A stretch of 64,000 nucleotides of DNA from Flaccisagitta enflata (GCA_965153355.1 OZ231127.1:18290001-18354000); one strand, 5' to 3'; positions 51,686 to 62,874 are shown, counted from the first letter of the stretch. The notes: generated from the letters alone by a model not told the origin. Numbers and translations are program-made.

Positions 51686-52390
51686 GAGAACTAGTCATCC
51701 AAGGATCGCACATGGTCAGCGGTACCCGATGCCCTGCTTGGAGTGATCAAGTGAAGTAGAGGATTGAGAGCAGGGCAGCGGCCCCAAAGGGCCGATGTCC
51801 TGTAGGACACAGGGGGTAATTTCCAGACGTCCTGAGGGGGAATTTATCAGGCCTAAGAGGGATTTGAGGTTTAGGGGGAAGATTTTAGGCCTGAAGATTA
51901 GATATGAGATCCAGGGGTAGGCTTGAGGCATTAGGGGCAGATTGGAGGCCTGGCCTGGAGGGCTGATGTGAGGCCTGGAATGCTGATTTTAGGGCTGGAG
52001 AGCAGATTTGAGGCCTGGAGAGCTGATTTGAGAGCTGATTTGAGGCCTGGAGGGCTGATTTGAGGCCTGGAGGGCTGATTTGAGGCCTGGAGGGCTGGTG
52101 TGAAGCCTGGAATGCTGATTTTAGGGCTGGAGAGCAGATTTGAGGCCTGGAGAGCTGATTTGAGGCCTGGAGAGCAGATTTGAGGCCTGGAGAGCTGAAT
52201 TGAGAGCTGATTTGAGGTCTGGGGGGCTGATTTGAGGCCTTGAGGGCTGATTTGAGGGCTTAAAGGGCCTAAATCAGGCCTGAGAGTGAGGATTTTAGGC
52301 CTCGATAGCCAATGGGGGGGGGACGGACGGACGGACGGACGGACGGACGGACGGACGGACGTATGGAAATTACCCCCTGTGTCCTTGGAA
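51686..52390 (+). mobile_element. PVE (CCTGTGTTC subfamily), 3' end lost
   Basis: Head ACTAGTCATCCAAGGATCGC, CATGGTCAGCGGTACCCGAT; frame GGGCAGCGGCCCCAAAGGGC, CGATGTCCTGTAGGACACAG. A VNTR of GGCCTGGAGGGCTGATTTGA follows, with a ~160-bp duplication of its sub-array (51960 and 52090); then an ACGG run (52320-52361). It breaks off in CCCCCTGTGTCC next to (GA)n; the CCGCTGCCC end is missing. Confidence 0.82.
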
Positions 52391-52392
52391 AT

Positions 52393-52393
52393 C

Positions 52394-52475
<82 letters not shown>
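52393..52475 (+). repeat. (GA)n microsatellite
   Basis: About 40 units, replacing the PVE 3' end. From 52476 to 52811 there is unique sequence with nothing supported. Confidence 0.96.
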
Positions 52476-52477
<2 letters not shown>

Positions 52478-52810
52478 CGAGGTTCGATTCTTTCAGTCAG
52501 ATTTGGGTGAGCAATCGCCCAAAATTGATAACAGTAAAAGAGCAGACAAAAGAGGTTGAATGACTGGCTCATGCTTTCTTACATTTACAATGTCTTTCAT
52601 TCGATATTCATTCATGCCATGGACGAATTATTCATGTCTGTCTAAAATTCGAAATTTTTCCAATTTTTATCAAAGATCGTTTTCCATTGAAATAAAAACG
52701 ATTTCAAAAATAGATTTCTCCAAATTGATAACAAATACAAGGAAAGCGACTCTACTGTATGTTCAATTTGGATTTACTATGATAAGCGACCTATCAGCAC
52801 TTCTAAGTGG

Positions 52811-52811
<1 letters not shown>

Positions 52812-52892
<81 letters not shown>
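52812..52892 (+). repeat. (CA)40 microsatellite
   Basis: Pure CA tract with a short CCCCCCC break after it. TCGTATC/GATATC repetition at 52988-53105 is minor. Confidence 0.97.
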
Positions 52893-52897
<5 letters not shown>

Positions 52898-53134
52898 AGA
52901 CCCCCCCACCCCACACACACAACTTATTTAAGAAATGGTTACATGGTAAACATTTATTAATAGTACGTTAACTATGAAAAAAATGTTGAATCGTATCGGA
53001 AATCGATATCTAACTATATCTAGTAATCGATTTATAGCTATCTCTTCTCGTATCTATTGGAGACGAGAATCACTTTGATCGTGCAGTAGATCGTATCTAG
53101 TTTGTAAGACCTGGATCGTCAGTGGTTACTGTCC

Positions 53135-53275
53135 ACTCAAGAATTTCCACTGTCCCACGAGATAGTGAGTGAAGTGAGTGAGCGAGCCCGTGAACAGAAA
53201 TGGCGACTCTTTTTTCCTTATGGAATGCTTAGGGGGTACTACGCGAATCAATAAAATAGCCGCGATTCTAAATGA
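53135..53275. mobile_element. GTTTCTAG element, inner part
   Basis: CTGTCCACTCAAGAATTTCC, AGTGAGTGAAGTGAGTGAGC, GAGCCCGTGAACAGA. Left and right ends are missing. Confidence 0.5.
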
Positions 53276-53650
53276 GAATTTGTCATATTGAATTTCAAAA
53301 TAATCAAGTAAAATTCTGAACCATTTTGAAGCTCTCATATAGAACTTTCATTTGGCTCCAATCTGGTATTTCTAGTTTTATTCGTTTAGAAATGGCATAA
53401 AAAAGTGGAAACATTACTATTTTCAGTTATGCAATCTTATAGAAAAATAAGCATTTTTCCAAAATACAGGTTGAGTTTGACAAGCTCTTAACGGTTTGAG
53501 ATACAGACCTGGGATTGGTCTGGAATGAAAGAAAACTTAAAAATCTTTAAAATCAGTTGAACAAAAACATTTTAAAATATTTTTTTATGTCTCTTCCACT
53601 CACCTACAAAAGGGTGCGGCTTTTTTTTCATTCGCGTGGTATATGGGATG
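53276..53650 (+). repeat. dispersed repeat, copy B
   Basis: Uninterrupted counterpart of 50490-51350. It contains GGGATTGGTCTGGAATGA, part of the module shared with several palindromes. Confidence 0.7.
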
Positions 53651-54024
53651 GTTGGGGATTAGAGCGTGGAGGGAGAAGATTAATTTTTTTGGATATTGCA
53701 GGTGCGAGTGCTTGAGAGGGGATGATATAGTCATCATACGAATTTCTTAAGTTATCATGATGATGAGAATGGCATGAAGAGAAGAAAAGTTCTCAATAAG
53801 TTGCTAAGTAGCTTGGTCTAGTACTAGAGAGGGAGTAAAAACGAGAACTCTATTCACAGATTTGATATGGGACAGACCGACAGACCTATGGACAGTTGGA
53901 CGTGGTGAATGTGAAAGAGATTGTTTCAATGCTTCAGGATATCAATCTCTTTTTTTCTTTTTCTTTTTTTCTTCTTCTTCTTTTTGCTTTTTTCTTTCTA
54001 TGTTGGCTCAAGACGATCTAACCT

Positions 54025-54183
54025 AGGGCGTGTTGCTAGTGACGACCAAAAGCTCGTTTCTAGTGAGCAAAGTGAATGAGCGAGCCTTTGAACAGAGCAA
54101 GCGGAGTGAGTGAGCAGAGTAGCGAACGACCGAGCGAATGAGTGGCCTGTTAAAAACGCGGTCCTGTGTCTAGAAACGCGCCC
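54025..54183. mobile_element. GTTTCTAG element, complete short copy (159 bp)
   Basis: GGGCGTGTTGCTAG / CTAGAAACGCGCCC ends, inner CGTTTCTAGTGAGC, a GAGTGAGC array and GGCCTGTTAAAAACGCG. No clear target duplication. Confidence 0.75.
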
Positions 54184-54204
54184 ATGATCGATCGTAATAT
54201 TATA

Positions 54205-54322
54205 TCCAGTTATATTGTAATATTGTAATATTGTGATATTGTAATATTGTAATATTGTAATATTGTAATATTGTAATATTGTAATATTGTAATATTGTAA
54301 TATTGTAATAGTGTAATATTGT
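54205..54322 (+). repeat. 9-bp AATATTGTA tandem repeat
   Basis: About 13 units, nearly perfect. The following AT-rich stretch (54323-54890) has A/T homopolymers and no gene. Confidence 0.95.
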
Positions 54323-54889
54323 GTCGGTTTCTTTACTCTTCCGTCATGATGCACGCGAAGGGGCAATTTCCATGGTCAAGTTATATTCATAAAAAAAAAA
54401 AAAATTATTAAACTGACACTTTGTTTACATTTTTTCACACTTTTAATTTCTTTTTTTTTGTTGCACATTTTCAAAACTTTTTTTACACTTTTTTTTATAA
54501 AAAAAGAAATTATATTTTCAATACTTGTGAAAGTAATTTATGTGTACAAAACCAGTATGAAAAATTAAAAATAGGAAATTAAAAAAAGGAAATTATTTTT
54601 TGCTCCTTGACTTGTCTTAGGTGAAATTCTTAATCTGTCTCTGAATGCAAAAAAAAAAAAAATGCATTTCTAAAAACATGGCCCTATTATTAACACATAA
54701 AAGAAAAGAGCCCACTTTCTTAGAAAAGCAATTGATTGCATTTAAAAAGCGATGAAGAATTTCACTCAAAATGACTTCCCAAATTTGCTACTCGTGTGCA
54801 TCGCGATTTACTTTGCCACGCTCATACAACAAAAAAGACACACTTTCTCAGTGGTTGACAAAAAAAAAAAAAAAGAATGTTTAAACATT

Positions 54890-55010
54890 TTAGTCGCGTG
54901 TGCGCGACTTAATAACCGGCTTTCTGCTTCCGTCTCTTTCCGACTCTACACCCCGCTTTGTCCGTCCGTCCGTCCGTCAGTCCGTTCGTCACACTTTACT
55001 TGGAATCAAT
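54890..55010 (-). mobile_element. HTE 3' part, GTCGCGTGC-like subtype, reverse
   Basis: TTTAGTCGCGTGTGCGCGAC, a short foreign segment, CGACTCTACACCCCGCTTTG, a GTCC run and GTCACACTTTACTT. Confidence 0.75.
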
Positions 55011-55251
55011 GAAAAAAATCCCTCTAGAATAACGATTTGAAAATGCGTCTTTTTTCATATGCGTGGTATCCATGGTGATGATAGAAAATATTATACGAGT
55101 TTTTTTTGTTTTGTTTTTTGTTTATATTTACGCACCGCTTGTATTCGTACATGAATATTTGAATTATCGTATATCAAGTATTTATCTTGTTTATCGATAA
55201 AAACAAACATTTTGTGAACCATGAAGTAGAGCTGCATTAATTGTCAGGATG

Positions 55252-55362
55252 GAATACAACAGACAATAGACAATAGCCATTAGACATTAGATATTAGACA
55301 TTAGACATTAGACATTAGACATTAGACAATAGACAATAGACAATAGACAATAGACAATAGAT
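55252..55362 (+). repeat. 7-bp TAGACAA/TAGACAT tandem repeat
   Basis: About 15 units in three homogeneous blocks (AGACAAT, AGACATT, AGACAAT). Confidence 0.95.
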
Positions 55363-55411
55363 CTTGCTTAGACATGAGAAAATTCTTCATTGGGGCAATC
55401 ATAGAATATAC

Positions 55412-55540
55412 AGTCGAGCTTCACTAAAGTGCACCCGCCGATATGGCATCGTTTACTAAAAAGCATAAATTCAAAACTCTGATCTTTTTTGCTTTAGTTT
55501 CATTGTTGAGGAAACCCGTCTATAGCGCACCCGACTATAG
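55412..55540 (-). mobile_element. truncated relative of the 41927-42968 transposon
   Basis: TACAGTCGAGCTTCACTAAAG, CACCCGC, GTTTCATTGTTGAG and ACCCGTCTATAGCGCACCCG match the complement of 42840-42970 in order. Confidence 0.8.
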
Positions 55541-55569
55541 TATAGGGTATATTCCTGTCAAAAGTATGT

Positions 55570-55748
55570 ACAGTAGGACCCCGCCTTATTGGTCCCATTG
55601 GGACCAACGATTTTTCACCTTTATCTCAGGTTTACCTTTAAAGAGAGGTAAAATGACATTAAATACTATCATTTGGGACCTTAAAATATTGACCTTTATT
55701 GATGGGGAACCTTTAAAGGCGGGGCTGTTATTGCGGGGTCTCACTGTG
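55570..55748. mobile_element. small Tc1/pogo-like MITE, ~178 bp
   Basis: CAGTAGGACCCCGCCTTATT / GCGGGGTCTCACTG ends; inner GGTCCCATTGGGACC palindrome and GGTAAAATG/CCTTTAAAGGCGGGG blocks. Left flank TA, right flank TG (drifted). Confidence 0.7.
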
Positions 55749-55813
55749 CTAGTGATGTGATAAACTTCTTTGCGCTCGCTTAGATGGCATCATAGGAAGA
55801 TGAAGAAGAAGAA

Positions 55814-56264
55814 GAGAATAGTCGCAAAAGCGTTAGATGGTCAGCGGTACCCGTGCCCTGCCTAAGTAGGTTGTGCTTGAGGTTGAAGGGGAAGCAGGGC
55901 AGCAGCCCTGAAGGGGTCGATGACCTATGCTTTCACACATATGGGGAATTTTCTCCTTCTTTTCCCCCTTCTCCTCCTCCATCCCCCCCACTCAAATCCC
56001 AGCCTCGAGACCCAAATCCCAGCCTCGAGGTCTATATCCCAGCCTCGAGGCCCAAATCATAGCCTCAAGGCCCAAATCCTAGCCTCAAGGCCCAAATCCT
56101 AGCCTCAAGGCCCAGATCCCAACCTTGTCTCTTGGCTGGTATTTAGACCTCGAGGCTGAGATTTGAGGGGGGGGGGGTACGAAGGAGGAGAAGAAGGAGA
56201 AAATTCCCCATATGTAGGAAAGTGTAAGTCATCGACCCCTTCGGGGTCGCCTCCCAAAAAGAAG
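55814..56264 (+). mobile_element. PVE (ATGACCTATGC subfamily), complete
   Basis: Head AATAGTCGCAAAAGCGTTAG, GATGGTCAGCGGTACCCGTG; frame GGGCAGCAGCCCTGAAGGGG, TCGATGACCTATGC. VNTR CTCGAGGCCCAAATCCCAGC, inverted near 56150. Right end GGAAAGTGTAAGTCATCGAC, CCCTTCGGGGTCGCCTCCC and AAAAA (one block drifted). Confidence 0.87.
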
Positions 56265-56274
56265 AAAGAGAACA

Positions 56275-56690
56275 AGTCATCCAAGGATTACACATTGCCT
56301 GAAGTGCTCAAAGGGCCGATGTCACAGGGGTGAATTTCCTGATGTTGTTTTGAGCCTTGGGGAGTTAATCCAAGACTTTTAGGTTAGGGCTGAGGGCAAA
56401 TTTGAGGCCTGAAAGGAAAAATTGGAAGGCTAGATTCAGACTTGAGAGGTCAGATTTTAGAATTGAGAGGGCAAATATCAGGTCAGAGAGGACTAAATAC
56501 AGGCCTAGGCTGGTTGACATAAAGCCTCAGTGGGCTCATTTTTTGCCTCAGAGGGCGATTTCAGGTTTGAGAGAGCTGATTTTTGGCCAATGAGGTTTGA
56601 TTTTAAACCTGAGAGAGCCAATTTTGGGCCTGAGAGGGGTGATTTGGGGCTTGAGGGAGAAATTAAAAAAATGGACTAAATGATCAGCAA
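56275..56690 (+). mobile_element. PVE (CCTGTGTTC subfamily), degraded
   Basis: Head AACAAGTCATCCAAGGATTA; AAAGGGCCGATGTCACAGGG; VNTR of GGCCTGAGAGGGCAGATTT type; no right end. It follows the previous PVE by about 10 bp. Confidence 0.65.
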
Positions 56691-56774
56691 AAAGTTTTGC
56701 AGACCCCACCGATATGGCTTTTGTTATTGAAAACTCCTATACAAAGTTGTTTGTCCGTATTTTTGTCCCCCTGG

Positions 56775-56788
56775 CTCTCTCTCTCTCT

Positions 56789-56820
<32 letters not shown>
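56775..56820 (+). repeat. (TC)n microsatellite
   Basis: TC run with one TTTT break. Confidence 0.93.
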
Positions 56821-56825
<5 letters not shown>

Positions 56826-56853
56826 CTTTTGTCACTTTTCTCATTTCATGATG

Positions 56854-57049
56854 TTTTTAGTCCCGTGCTACGTGACTCTACACCCCGCTTTGTCGGTCCG
56901 TCCGTCCGTCCGTTGGTCTGTCACACTTTACTTTTTTCTGGGTTTTGCGGTCTTTGGCCTCACTGCTCCTGCCCAAATGATCAAGTGACCTCAAAAACAG
57001 CCCCTGCTCACCCACACGCGACTGGGGTAGCCGTGTATCCGGCCTTGTT
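56854..57049 (-). mobile_element. HTE, GTCGCGTG subtype, full length, reverse
   Basis: Plus strand: TTTTTAGTCCCGTGCTACGT, GACTCTACACCCCGCTTTG, GTCC run, TCACACTTTACTTTTTTC, CTGCTCCTGCCCAAATGA, ACACGCGACTGGGGTAGCC, GTGTATCCGGCCTTGT. Confidence 0.88.
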
Positions 57050-57799
57050 CTTCTCTCTATAAAGGAAATATTTGCACCATATACGTAAATTCGTTCAGTG
57101 GTATTACTTAAATCACACGAGGACAATCACCCACATACGGACCGTGTATGTGTATGTGTATGTGTCCGTGTATGTATCTGCCTTCATTTGACTTCGTAAA
57201 TGAGACACCATGATTGTCTCGTTGCTCGCTTGATCAGCGCGGCCTTGACCTCGTCTCGACAGTTGATTCTAACTTCAGAACTGAACTCAGAATGTCACCT
57301 GTGACTCAAGGATTACTTATAGGGCCTTAGCCTCCTCTGCTCATAGCAAACGGGAGAAAGACAAATATGGAATCATTGACGGTTCTGACTTCTACCATCT
57401 TGGCCATAAATATATGGACAGTGCGTGTATAAGTTGATGCATTGACTAAAGGTGAGCAGCAAATATATCAGATTGCATCTGATATTTGATATGACCATGT
57501 GGGGCATCCACCACTGCCTGTGTTCACTTTGGCATTGACTTGTAGAGAGACTGGAGGTGTTCTGGAGTGATGTTGTCTCAAACCATTTATGCAATTTATT
57601 TCAGCCCTGCTTTGCTTGTTGTTTTCCCCTGTTTCTGCAGGTTTTCCATTTGAATTTTTAAGCTCTCAATTTGATTGAGATCCAAATTGATATGGGTTAA
57701 CCCTAGACAAGCTTAACTTGTTGATCTTACAGCATATTTGGTGCAGTGTGCCAATTCACCATCCTCCATATGCTAAGAAAGATTTGCCCAACCACACTT
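57050..57799. other. mostly unique DNA
   Basis: GTGTATGT repetition at 57145-57175 only. No exon recognised on either strand. Confidence 0.4.
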
Positions 57800-57965
57800 G
57801 CAAAAGGCAAATGTTTTGTTCATTTGGCTCTCATTTCTAAACGAATAAAGATACAGGAACCAGCTTGGTCTCATTTGATAGATTTTTCGAAGGTGCGAAT
57901 TTTGAAAAAAAAATCATCTCACTGTGATCAAAATAAAGCGAGTTATGACACTTTGAAGCTGGCCA
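57800..57965 (+). repeat. copy of a module shared by several unrelated repeats
   Basis: TTGGTCTCATTTGATAGATT, then TTCGAAG and GCGAGTTATGACACTTTG correspond in order to blocks in 16320-16440 (palindrome 2) and 27170-27310 (MITE). No ends could be set here. Confidence 0.5.
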
Positions 57966-58376
57966 AGATGGTAATGATGCGGTAATAAAAAGGCCCATAC
58001 ACAACACGGTTCTTGAACTCGATACAACAGTGAATCTAAAGGGGATAGAACGGATTAAGAATGAGCTCATATCAAAAGAACGCTTGGAAGTGAAATGGCG
58101 AAGAGATACACAATGGGCATCTAACTACTACAGTAATTCATCTAAGATATGGAAAAGGAATGAGCAGATATTTTTATAACCATTGACTTAAAGACGAGAT
58201 TTATAACTCACGGAAACTTAAGGTTGAGTCACGAAATCTAGCTACTGAATTATTCGTATGAACGCGATGAATGACTACTGAATGAAACGAGATAACAGCC
58301 ATTCACTCTATGAATTCTTTAAAGCTAATGACACAATACAACATCACTGTGTCATATTATGCCTTATTTTCTCACA

Positions 58377-58598
58377 TTTTTATCGCGTGCGCGCGACTCT
58401 TCAACCCGCTTTGTCCGTCCGTTGGTCGGTTGGTCAGTCAGTCGGTTGGTGAGTCGGTCACATTTCTCTTTTTTTATGATTTTGTTTCTTTGACCTCACT
58501 GCTCCTGCCCAAATGGTCTAGTGACCTCAAATATGGCCCCTCCCCACCCGCATGCGACTTTGGTAGCCGTGTATCCATCGTCTGTATCCGGCCTTGTT
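58377..58598 (-). mobile_element. HTE, GTCGCGTGC-like subtype, full length, reverse
   Basis: Plus strand: TTTTTATCGCGTGCGCGCGA, CCCGCTTTGTCCGTCCG, GGTT/GTCA run, CTGCTCCTGCCCAAATGG, ACCCGCATGCGACTTTGG, GTATCCGGCCTTGT. An extra CATCGTCTGTATCC duplicates part of the 5' end. Confidence 0.87.
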
Positions 58599-58751
58599 CG
58601 GTTAACTGGCAATGAATGCTGAATAATTATTCAAAATGAATGTATTGAATCCTATCCAACTGTATGTAGCAGCAGTTTACTTGTTCAAAAGCATTTTACT
58701 TATGTTATATGGATCATTCTCTTTATTAATGGTCGTCAGGTAAGCAAATTA

Positions 58752-58850
58752 AGATCTAGCGAATTTTTAGCTGATTTGGAAAAAAACCTAGCTAATTCTA
58801 GCGATTTTTTAGGGGCTAACTAGCGAATTTCGAAAAGCCCGAGTTAGCAC
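58752..58850 (+). repeat. CTAGCGAATTTT dispersed repeat, second patch
   Basis: ATCTAGCGAATTTTTAGCTG, CTAGCTAATTCTAGCGATT, AACTAGCGAATTTCG. Confidence 0.6.
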
Positions 58851-59257
58851 CAGAGCCTTGCAGGTCATTCAGGACTGCGCGGAGTCCTAGTCAACTGATC
58901 GAGTCGATTGCTGTTAATGCAACCCCCTCTATAAATTACTGATCCCCAAGGATTTAGGGGAAATGTTTTGCTTGTCGGCAGAAATGAAGAATCAAGAGGA
59001 CTGGCGTCTAGTATACATCAGTTTTTAGACTTGCATGGAAAATCGATGGAGGTTTGCAAATCATACATGCAAATCGCATCTGAGACTTCATTCTGGAGTG
59101 TCGCAGTTTTGCCATTCGCAAAAGAAATAGACTTTTTTTCCGACCTATATCTCAATTTTGTGCTGTGCGAAGAACGCGCAGTGATTGCCGGCAATACTGT
59201 CAAAGCAAACATTACGCCACCATTTCCTTGCGCAAATGCAGTTTGACATTTTTGAGG

Positions 59258-59415
59258 GTGGTGGTGGTGGTGGTGGTGGTGGTGGTGGTGGTGGTGGTGG
59301 TGGTGGTGGTGGTGGTGGTGGGATGTGGTGTGGTGGTGGTGGTGGTGGTGGTGGTGGTGGTGGTGGTGGTGGTGGTGGTGGTGGTGGTGGTGGTGGTGGT
59401 GGTGGTATGGTGGTT
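59258..59415 (+). repeat. (GGT)n microsatellite
   Basis: About 50 units with one GGGATGTGGTG break; followed to 59490 by GATGTGGTGGTG repetition. Confidence 0.96.
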
Positions 59416-59484
59416 GTGATGTGGTAGTGGTGGTGGTGATGTGGTGGTGGTGATGTGGCGCTAGTAATGTGGCGATGGTGATGT

Positions 59485-59735
59485 GGTGGTGGTGATTTAG
59501 GTAGGTAGGGTGGTTCGAGTTGGTTGGTGGGTGGTTTTTCCAAGTCGGGGGTGTTTTTGCCTCACGGTGATGGTGATTTAGGTAGGTAGGGTGGTTCGAG
59601 TTGGTTGGTGGGTGGTTTTTCCAAGTCGGGGGTGTTTTTGCCTCACGGTGATGGTGATTTAGGTAGGTAGGGTGGTTCGAGTTGGTTGGTGGGTGGTTTT
59701 TTTAAAAGTAGGGTTTTTTTTTGCCTCACGGTATG
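59485..59735 (+). repeat. ~81-bp minisatellite, 3 copies
   Basis: GGTGATTTAGGTAGGTAGGG ... GTGTTTTTGCCTCACG; starts near 59489, 59571 and 59652. The third has extra T runs. Confidence 0.93.
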
Positions 59736-59739
59736 GTGT

Positions 59740-59885
59740 TGGTGGTGGTGGTGGTGGTGGTGGTGGTGGTGGTGGTGGTGGTGGTGGTGGTGGTGTTGGT
59801 GGTTGTGGTGGTGGTGGTGGTGGTGGTGGTGGTGGTGGTGGTGGTGGTGGTGGTGGTGGTGGTGGTGGTGGTGTAGGTGGTGGTT
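59740..59885 (+). repeat. (GGT)n microsatellite, second array
   Basis: About 47 units with GTT and GTA breaks. Together with 59258-59415 it brackets the 81-bp minisatellite. Confidence 0.96.
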
Positions 59886-60960
59886 CCAATACGATATCTG
59901 AACCATGGGAAAAAGAAAAAAAATAAAAAAATAAAGAAGATGAATGATTTTGATATTGAAAAACTGTTGCCCCTTCTTCGATATCAGAGTACAAACTGCA
60001 ACAGAGTTAGTGAACTATAAGAGTTAGAGTGTCAGTGAAGGGGCTGAGCCTCACGCTCTTTCATCATCTTGAAACTTATTTCGACGTCTCTTTTTCTGGA
60101 AATCTCAAATGCTCATGCTTTAACGTCATCTCAACACTTTCCTTTTTTTCGATGTGATCCTTTTTCCACTTCCGTCTTCTCATTTTGCCCTCTCTTCTCT
60201 TCTTTCCATTCTCAGTTCTCTGTTTTGACTTTCTTGTCTTTTTCAAACGTTGTTTCTATCTTTTGTTGTTATTTATTTTTTCTGTTTCTGTCTTTTGTTG
60301 TCTTCTATTTTTGTCTTCTTGCCGTCTGTCTTTTTCCCTCGGTCAATTTGTTGTCCTTTGTTTTGGTCCTCCTTTTATCGTTTTTCTCTGTCTTTTTGCT
60401 GTCTTTCTTTTGTCTCTTGTTACTGTATTTGTGGATGTATTTTTTGTGTTGTTTCTTTTTTCTTTTTAGTAGTCTCATGTTTCTGTCCCTTCCTTCTGTA
60501 TTCTTTTTCAAATCAAAATATCGGTTTCAATCGTGAAGAGATTCCTCAGTCCTCAGTTTTCTATTTTTCCGACGCTTCTTCTCATTTCTTATTCAATTTC
60601 TCGACGACTCCATTTTCCTTTGCTTTTTTTAAAAAAGTTTTTGTCATGAATCGCGACTCTATGGAAGACGCGTTTTCCGTCCTTTCGTCTCTCGTCTGTC
60701 CCTCCGTCCTCCGTCCTTCCCTTTGTAACGGGCATTTCCGCCCCTAGGCCCCCTCTCCCCATCAGTAACGGTATTGTAACCTTGCGATACTTGATTTCGT
60801 TTTTGTTAATTCATTTCTTCTTCTTCGCTCATCAATAGCCTTCGTCATAATCGCCTCTTATCTCTCATCTCCTTACTTCTCACATCTCCTCCCTTATTTT
60901 TACAGCCTCCGCTCCCACCTCATTTTCTTCAGCTTCTTCTACTTTTGACGTTTGATGGGC
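59886..60960. other. T/C-rich DNA without supported gene
   Basis: 60090-60640 is strongly pyrimidine-rich on this strand and gives long Phe/Leu/Ser ORFs that I regard as compositional. Confidence 0.45.
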
Positions 60961-61056
60961 TTCGATGTTGCGAACAAACGAACAATGAGACTTCTCAGAG
61001 AGGTCTTCTTCGATGTTGCGAACAAACGAACAATGAGACTTCTCAGAGAGGTTAAT
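60961..61056. repeat. 48-bp perfect duplication
   Basis: TTCGATGTTGCGAACAAACG ... TTCTCAGAGAGGT at 60961 and 61009. The period is 16 codons and the minus-strand frame stays open (repeat LSEKSHCSFVRNIEE), but no gene is recognised. Confidence 0.9.
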
Positions 61057-61201
61057 CTCTTCTTCGATGTCGTCTCCATCTTTTGTGTCTCGCCTTTTAC
61101 ATTGTCTCCTTTCTTTGGATTCAACTTCGGCTGGAAACATTTTCTTTTTGTTTCTTTTTCCTTTTGCATTGTCAAAGTGTGCGTTTGTGTGTAGTACGCA
61201 C

Positions 61202-61567
<366 letters not shown>

Positions 61568-61626
61568 CTGTGTATGTGTGTGTCCCTCTGTCACTCTGTC
61601 TGTCTCTATCTCATCCTGTCCCTTTG

Positions 61627-61629
<3 letters not shown>

Positions 61630-61671
<42 letters not shown>
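61630..61671 (+). repeat. (TC)n microsatellite
   Basis: About 20 units. Confidence 0.96.
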
Positions 61672-61674
<3 letters not shown>

Positions 61675-61827
61675 GTATTGGATTCTTCCCTCTCTTCTCT
61701 GGAGGCCGGTCTTCTGGCCGACGCCATTTGGGATCTTCTTCCTGAGGTTCCTCGAATTGTGAAACCGGTGCAAAATCTAATATTCAACTTGGTTGCTGCT
61801 ACGCACACCAAATATTTTTGCGCCCAC

Positions 61828-61840
61828 TATATCTCTCTCT

Positions 61841-61896
<56 letters not shown>
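61828..61896 (+). repeat. (TC)n microsatellite
   Basis: About 30 units with TTTC near the start. Confidence 0.96.
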
Positions 61897-61899
<3 letters not shown>

Positions 61900-61907
61900 G
61901 TTTTCTA

Positions 61908-62221
61908 CAGGGGTGTATATAGTTGCACGACCTTTGATTTCTTTCCCCCCCCTGGTCCTTTGATTTTCTTCCCCGCGGGGTCGAAATACATTTGTTTTTC
62001 TTCCCCATATACCCCCTATATAGTAATATTTTGGTTTGAATAGTATTAAATAGTGTTGTGGTGACTTAATATTACATTTTAGTACTGCCAAAAGTATAAT
62101 ATCTTCTATATTTTTCGGTTTTGGGTTTTTCTACCCTTTGATTTTCTTCCCCATTTCCAAAACCTTTGATTTTATTCCCCCCCCTGCCGGGGGGGGGAAT
62201 ATGCAACTATATACAGGCCTG
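61908..62221. mobile_element. hAT-like MITE, 314 bp, exact 8-bp target duplication
   Basis: TIRs CAGGGGTGTATATAGTTGCA and TGCAACTATATACAGGCCTG. GTTTTCTA immediately precedes (61900-61907) and follows (62222-62229), the 8-bp duplication typical of hAT elements. The interior has CTTTGATTTTCTTCCCC repeats and C/G runs. Non-coding. Same family as 5454-5770. Confidence 0.92.
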
Positions 62222-62229
62222 GTTTTCTA

Positions 62230-62697
62230 TGCTCTATCTCTTCATCACTATCACACTCTCTTTCTCTCCGTTGGGCGCTAAATTTTATTGTCATTTTGTT
62301 CGTGCTTCAACAACTATATGTACGAAGCAGAGGGAAAGAGACAGAGACAGAGATATCTAAAAAAAGAAATCACACTTGGAAACACTCCACCAAAAAAAGA
62401 AAGAAAAAAAAAAAGGGTTATATAGAGAGGGTAAAGGAAAAACGAGACGCAACCATGGCGTACATTTGTTTATCTTTTTTTCCCCTTTGCCTCCTTGTGA
62501 TATATTTCTTATAAATCATGCTGTTTATGGCAACGTATACGCGACTTGCAAACATAAATCGTGGATTTTATTTTTCCTTGGCCATCGTGGGCTGAGATAG
62601 GGACGTATTTATTTCTTGCTTTTTTGTTATGTTCCTTTTTTGCGGCGCCTCAATAGTCTTTGCATCTTTTCGGATCTTATTTTTGTTTTTCTGTTTT
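62230..62697. other. unique DNA, no gene seen
   Basis: A GAGACA repeat at 62330-62353 only. Confidence 0.4.
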
Positions 62698-62798
62698 TCT
62701 TCTTCTTCTTCTTCTTCTTCTTCTTCTTCTTCTTCTTCTTCTTCTTCTTCTTCTTCTTCTTCTTCTTCTTCTTCTTCTTCTTCTTCTTCTTCTTCTTC
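62698..62798 (+). repeat. (TTC)33 microsatellite
   Basis: Pure TTC tract. Confidence 0.97.
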
Positions 62799-62874
62799 AT
62801 CTTCTTGTGTATGACACGTTTGGCGAAAAGTGGGTGGGCAATAAGTTACGCAACGAGACTCGTTGTGCAATGTA

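Noticed and set aside
51931-52572. 213-codon minus-strand ORF with LQASN repeats
   Set aside because: Translation of the PVE VNTR and the (GA)n tract.
58968-59246. Open frames on both strands around 59020-59212 with protein-like composition
   Set aside because: No domain recognised, the frames end at the GGT array, and no paired splice sites were convincing.
60069-60747. Long Phe/Leu/Ser-rich ORFs resembling membrane proteins
   Set aside because: The region is simply pyrimidine-rich; hydrophobic composition follows from T content, and no start or splice context supports it.
61570-62043. Plus-strand ORF with a protein-like stretch (LEAGLLADAIWDLLPEVPR)
   Set aside because: Flanked on both sides by TC microsatellites that supply most of the ORF, no convincing donor, and no family recognised.
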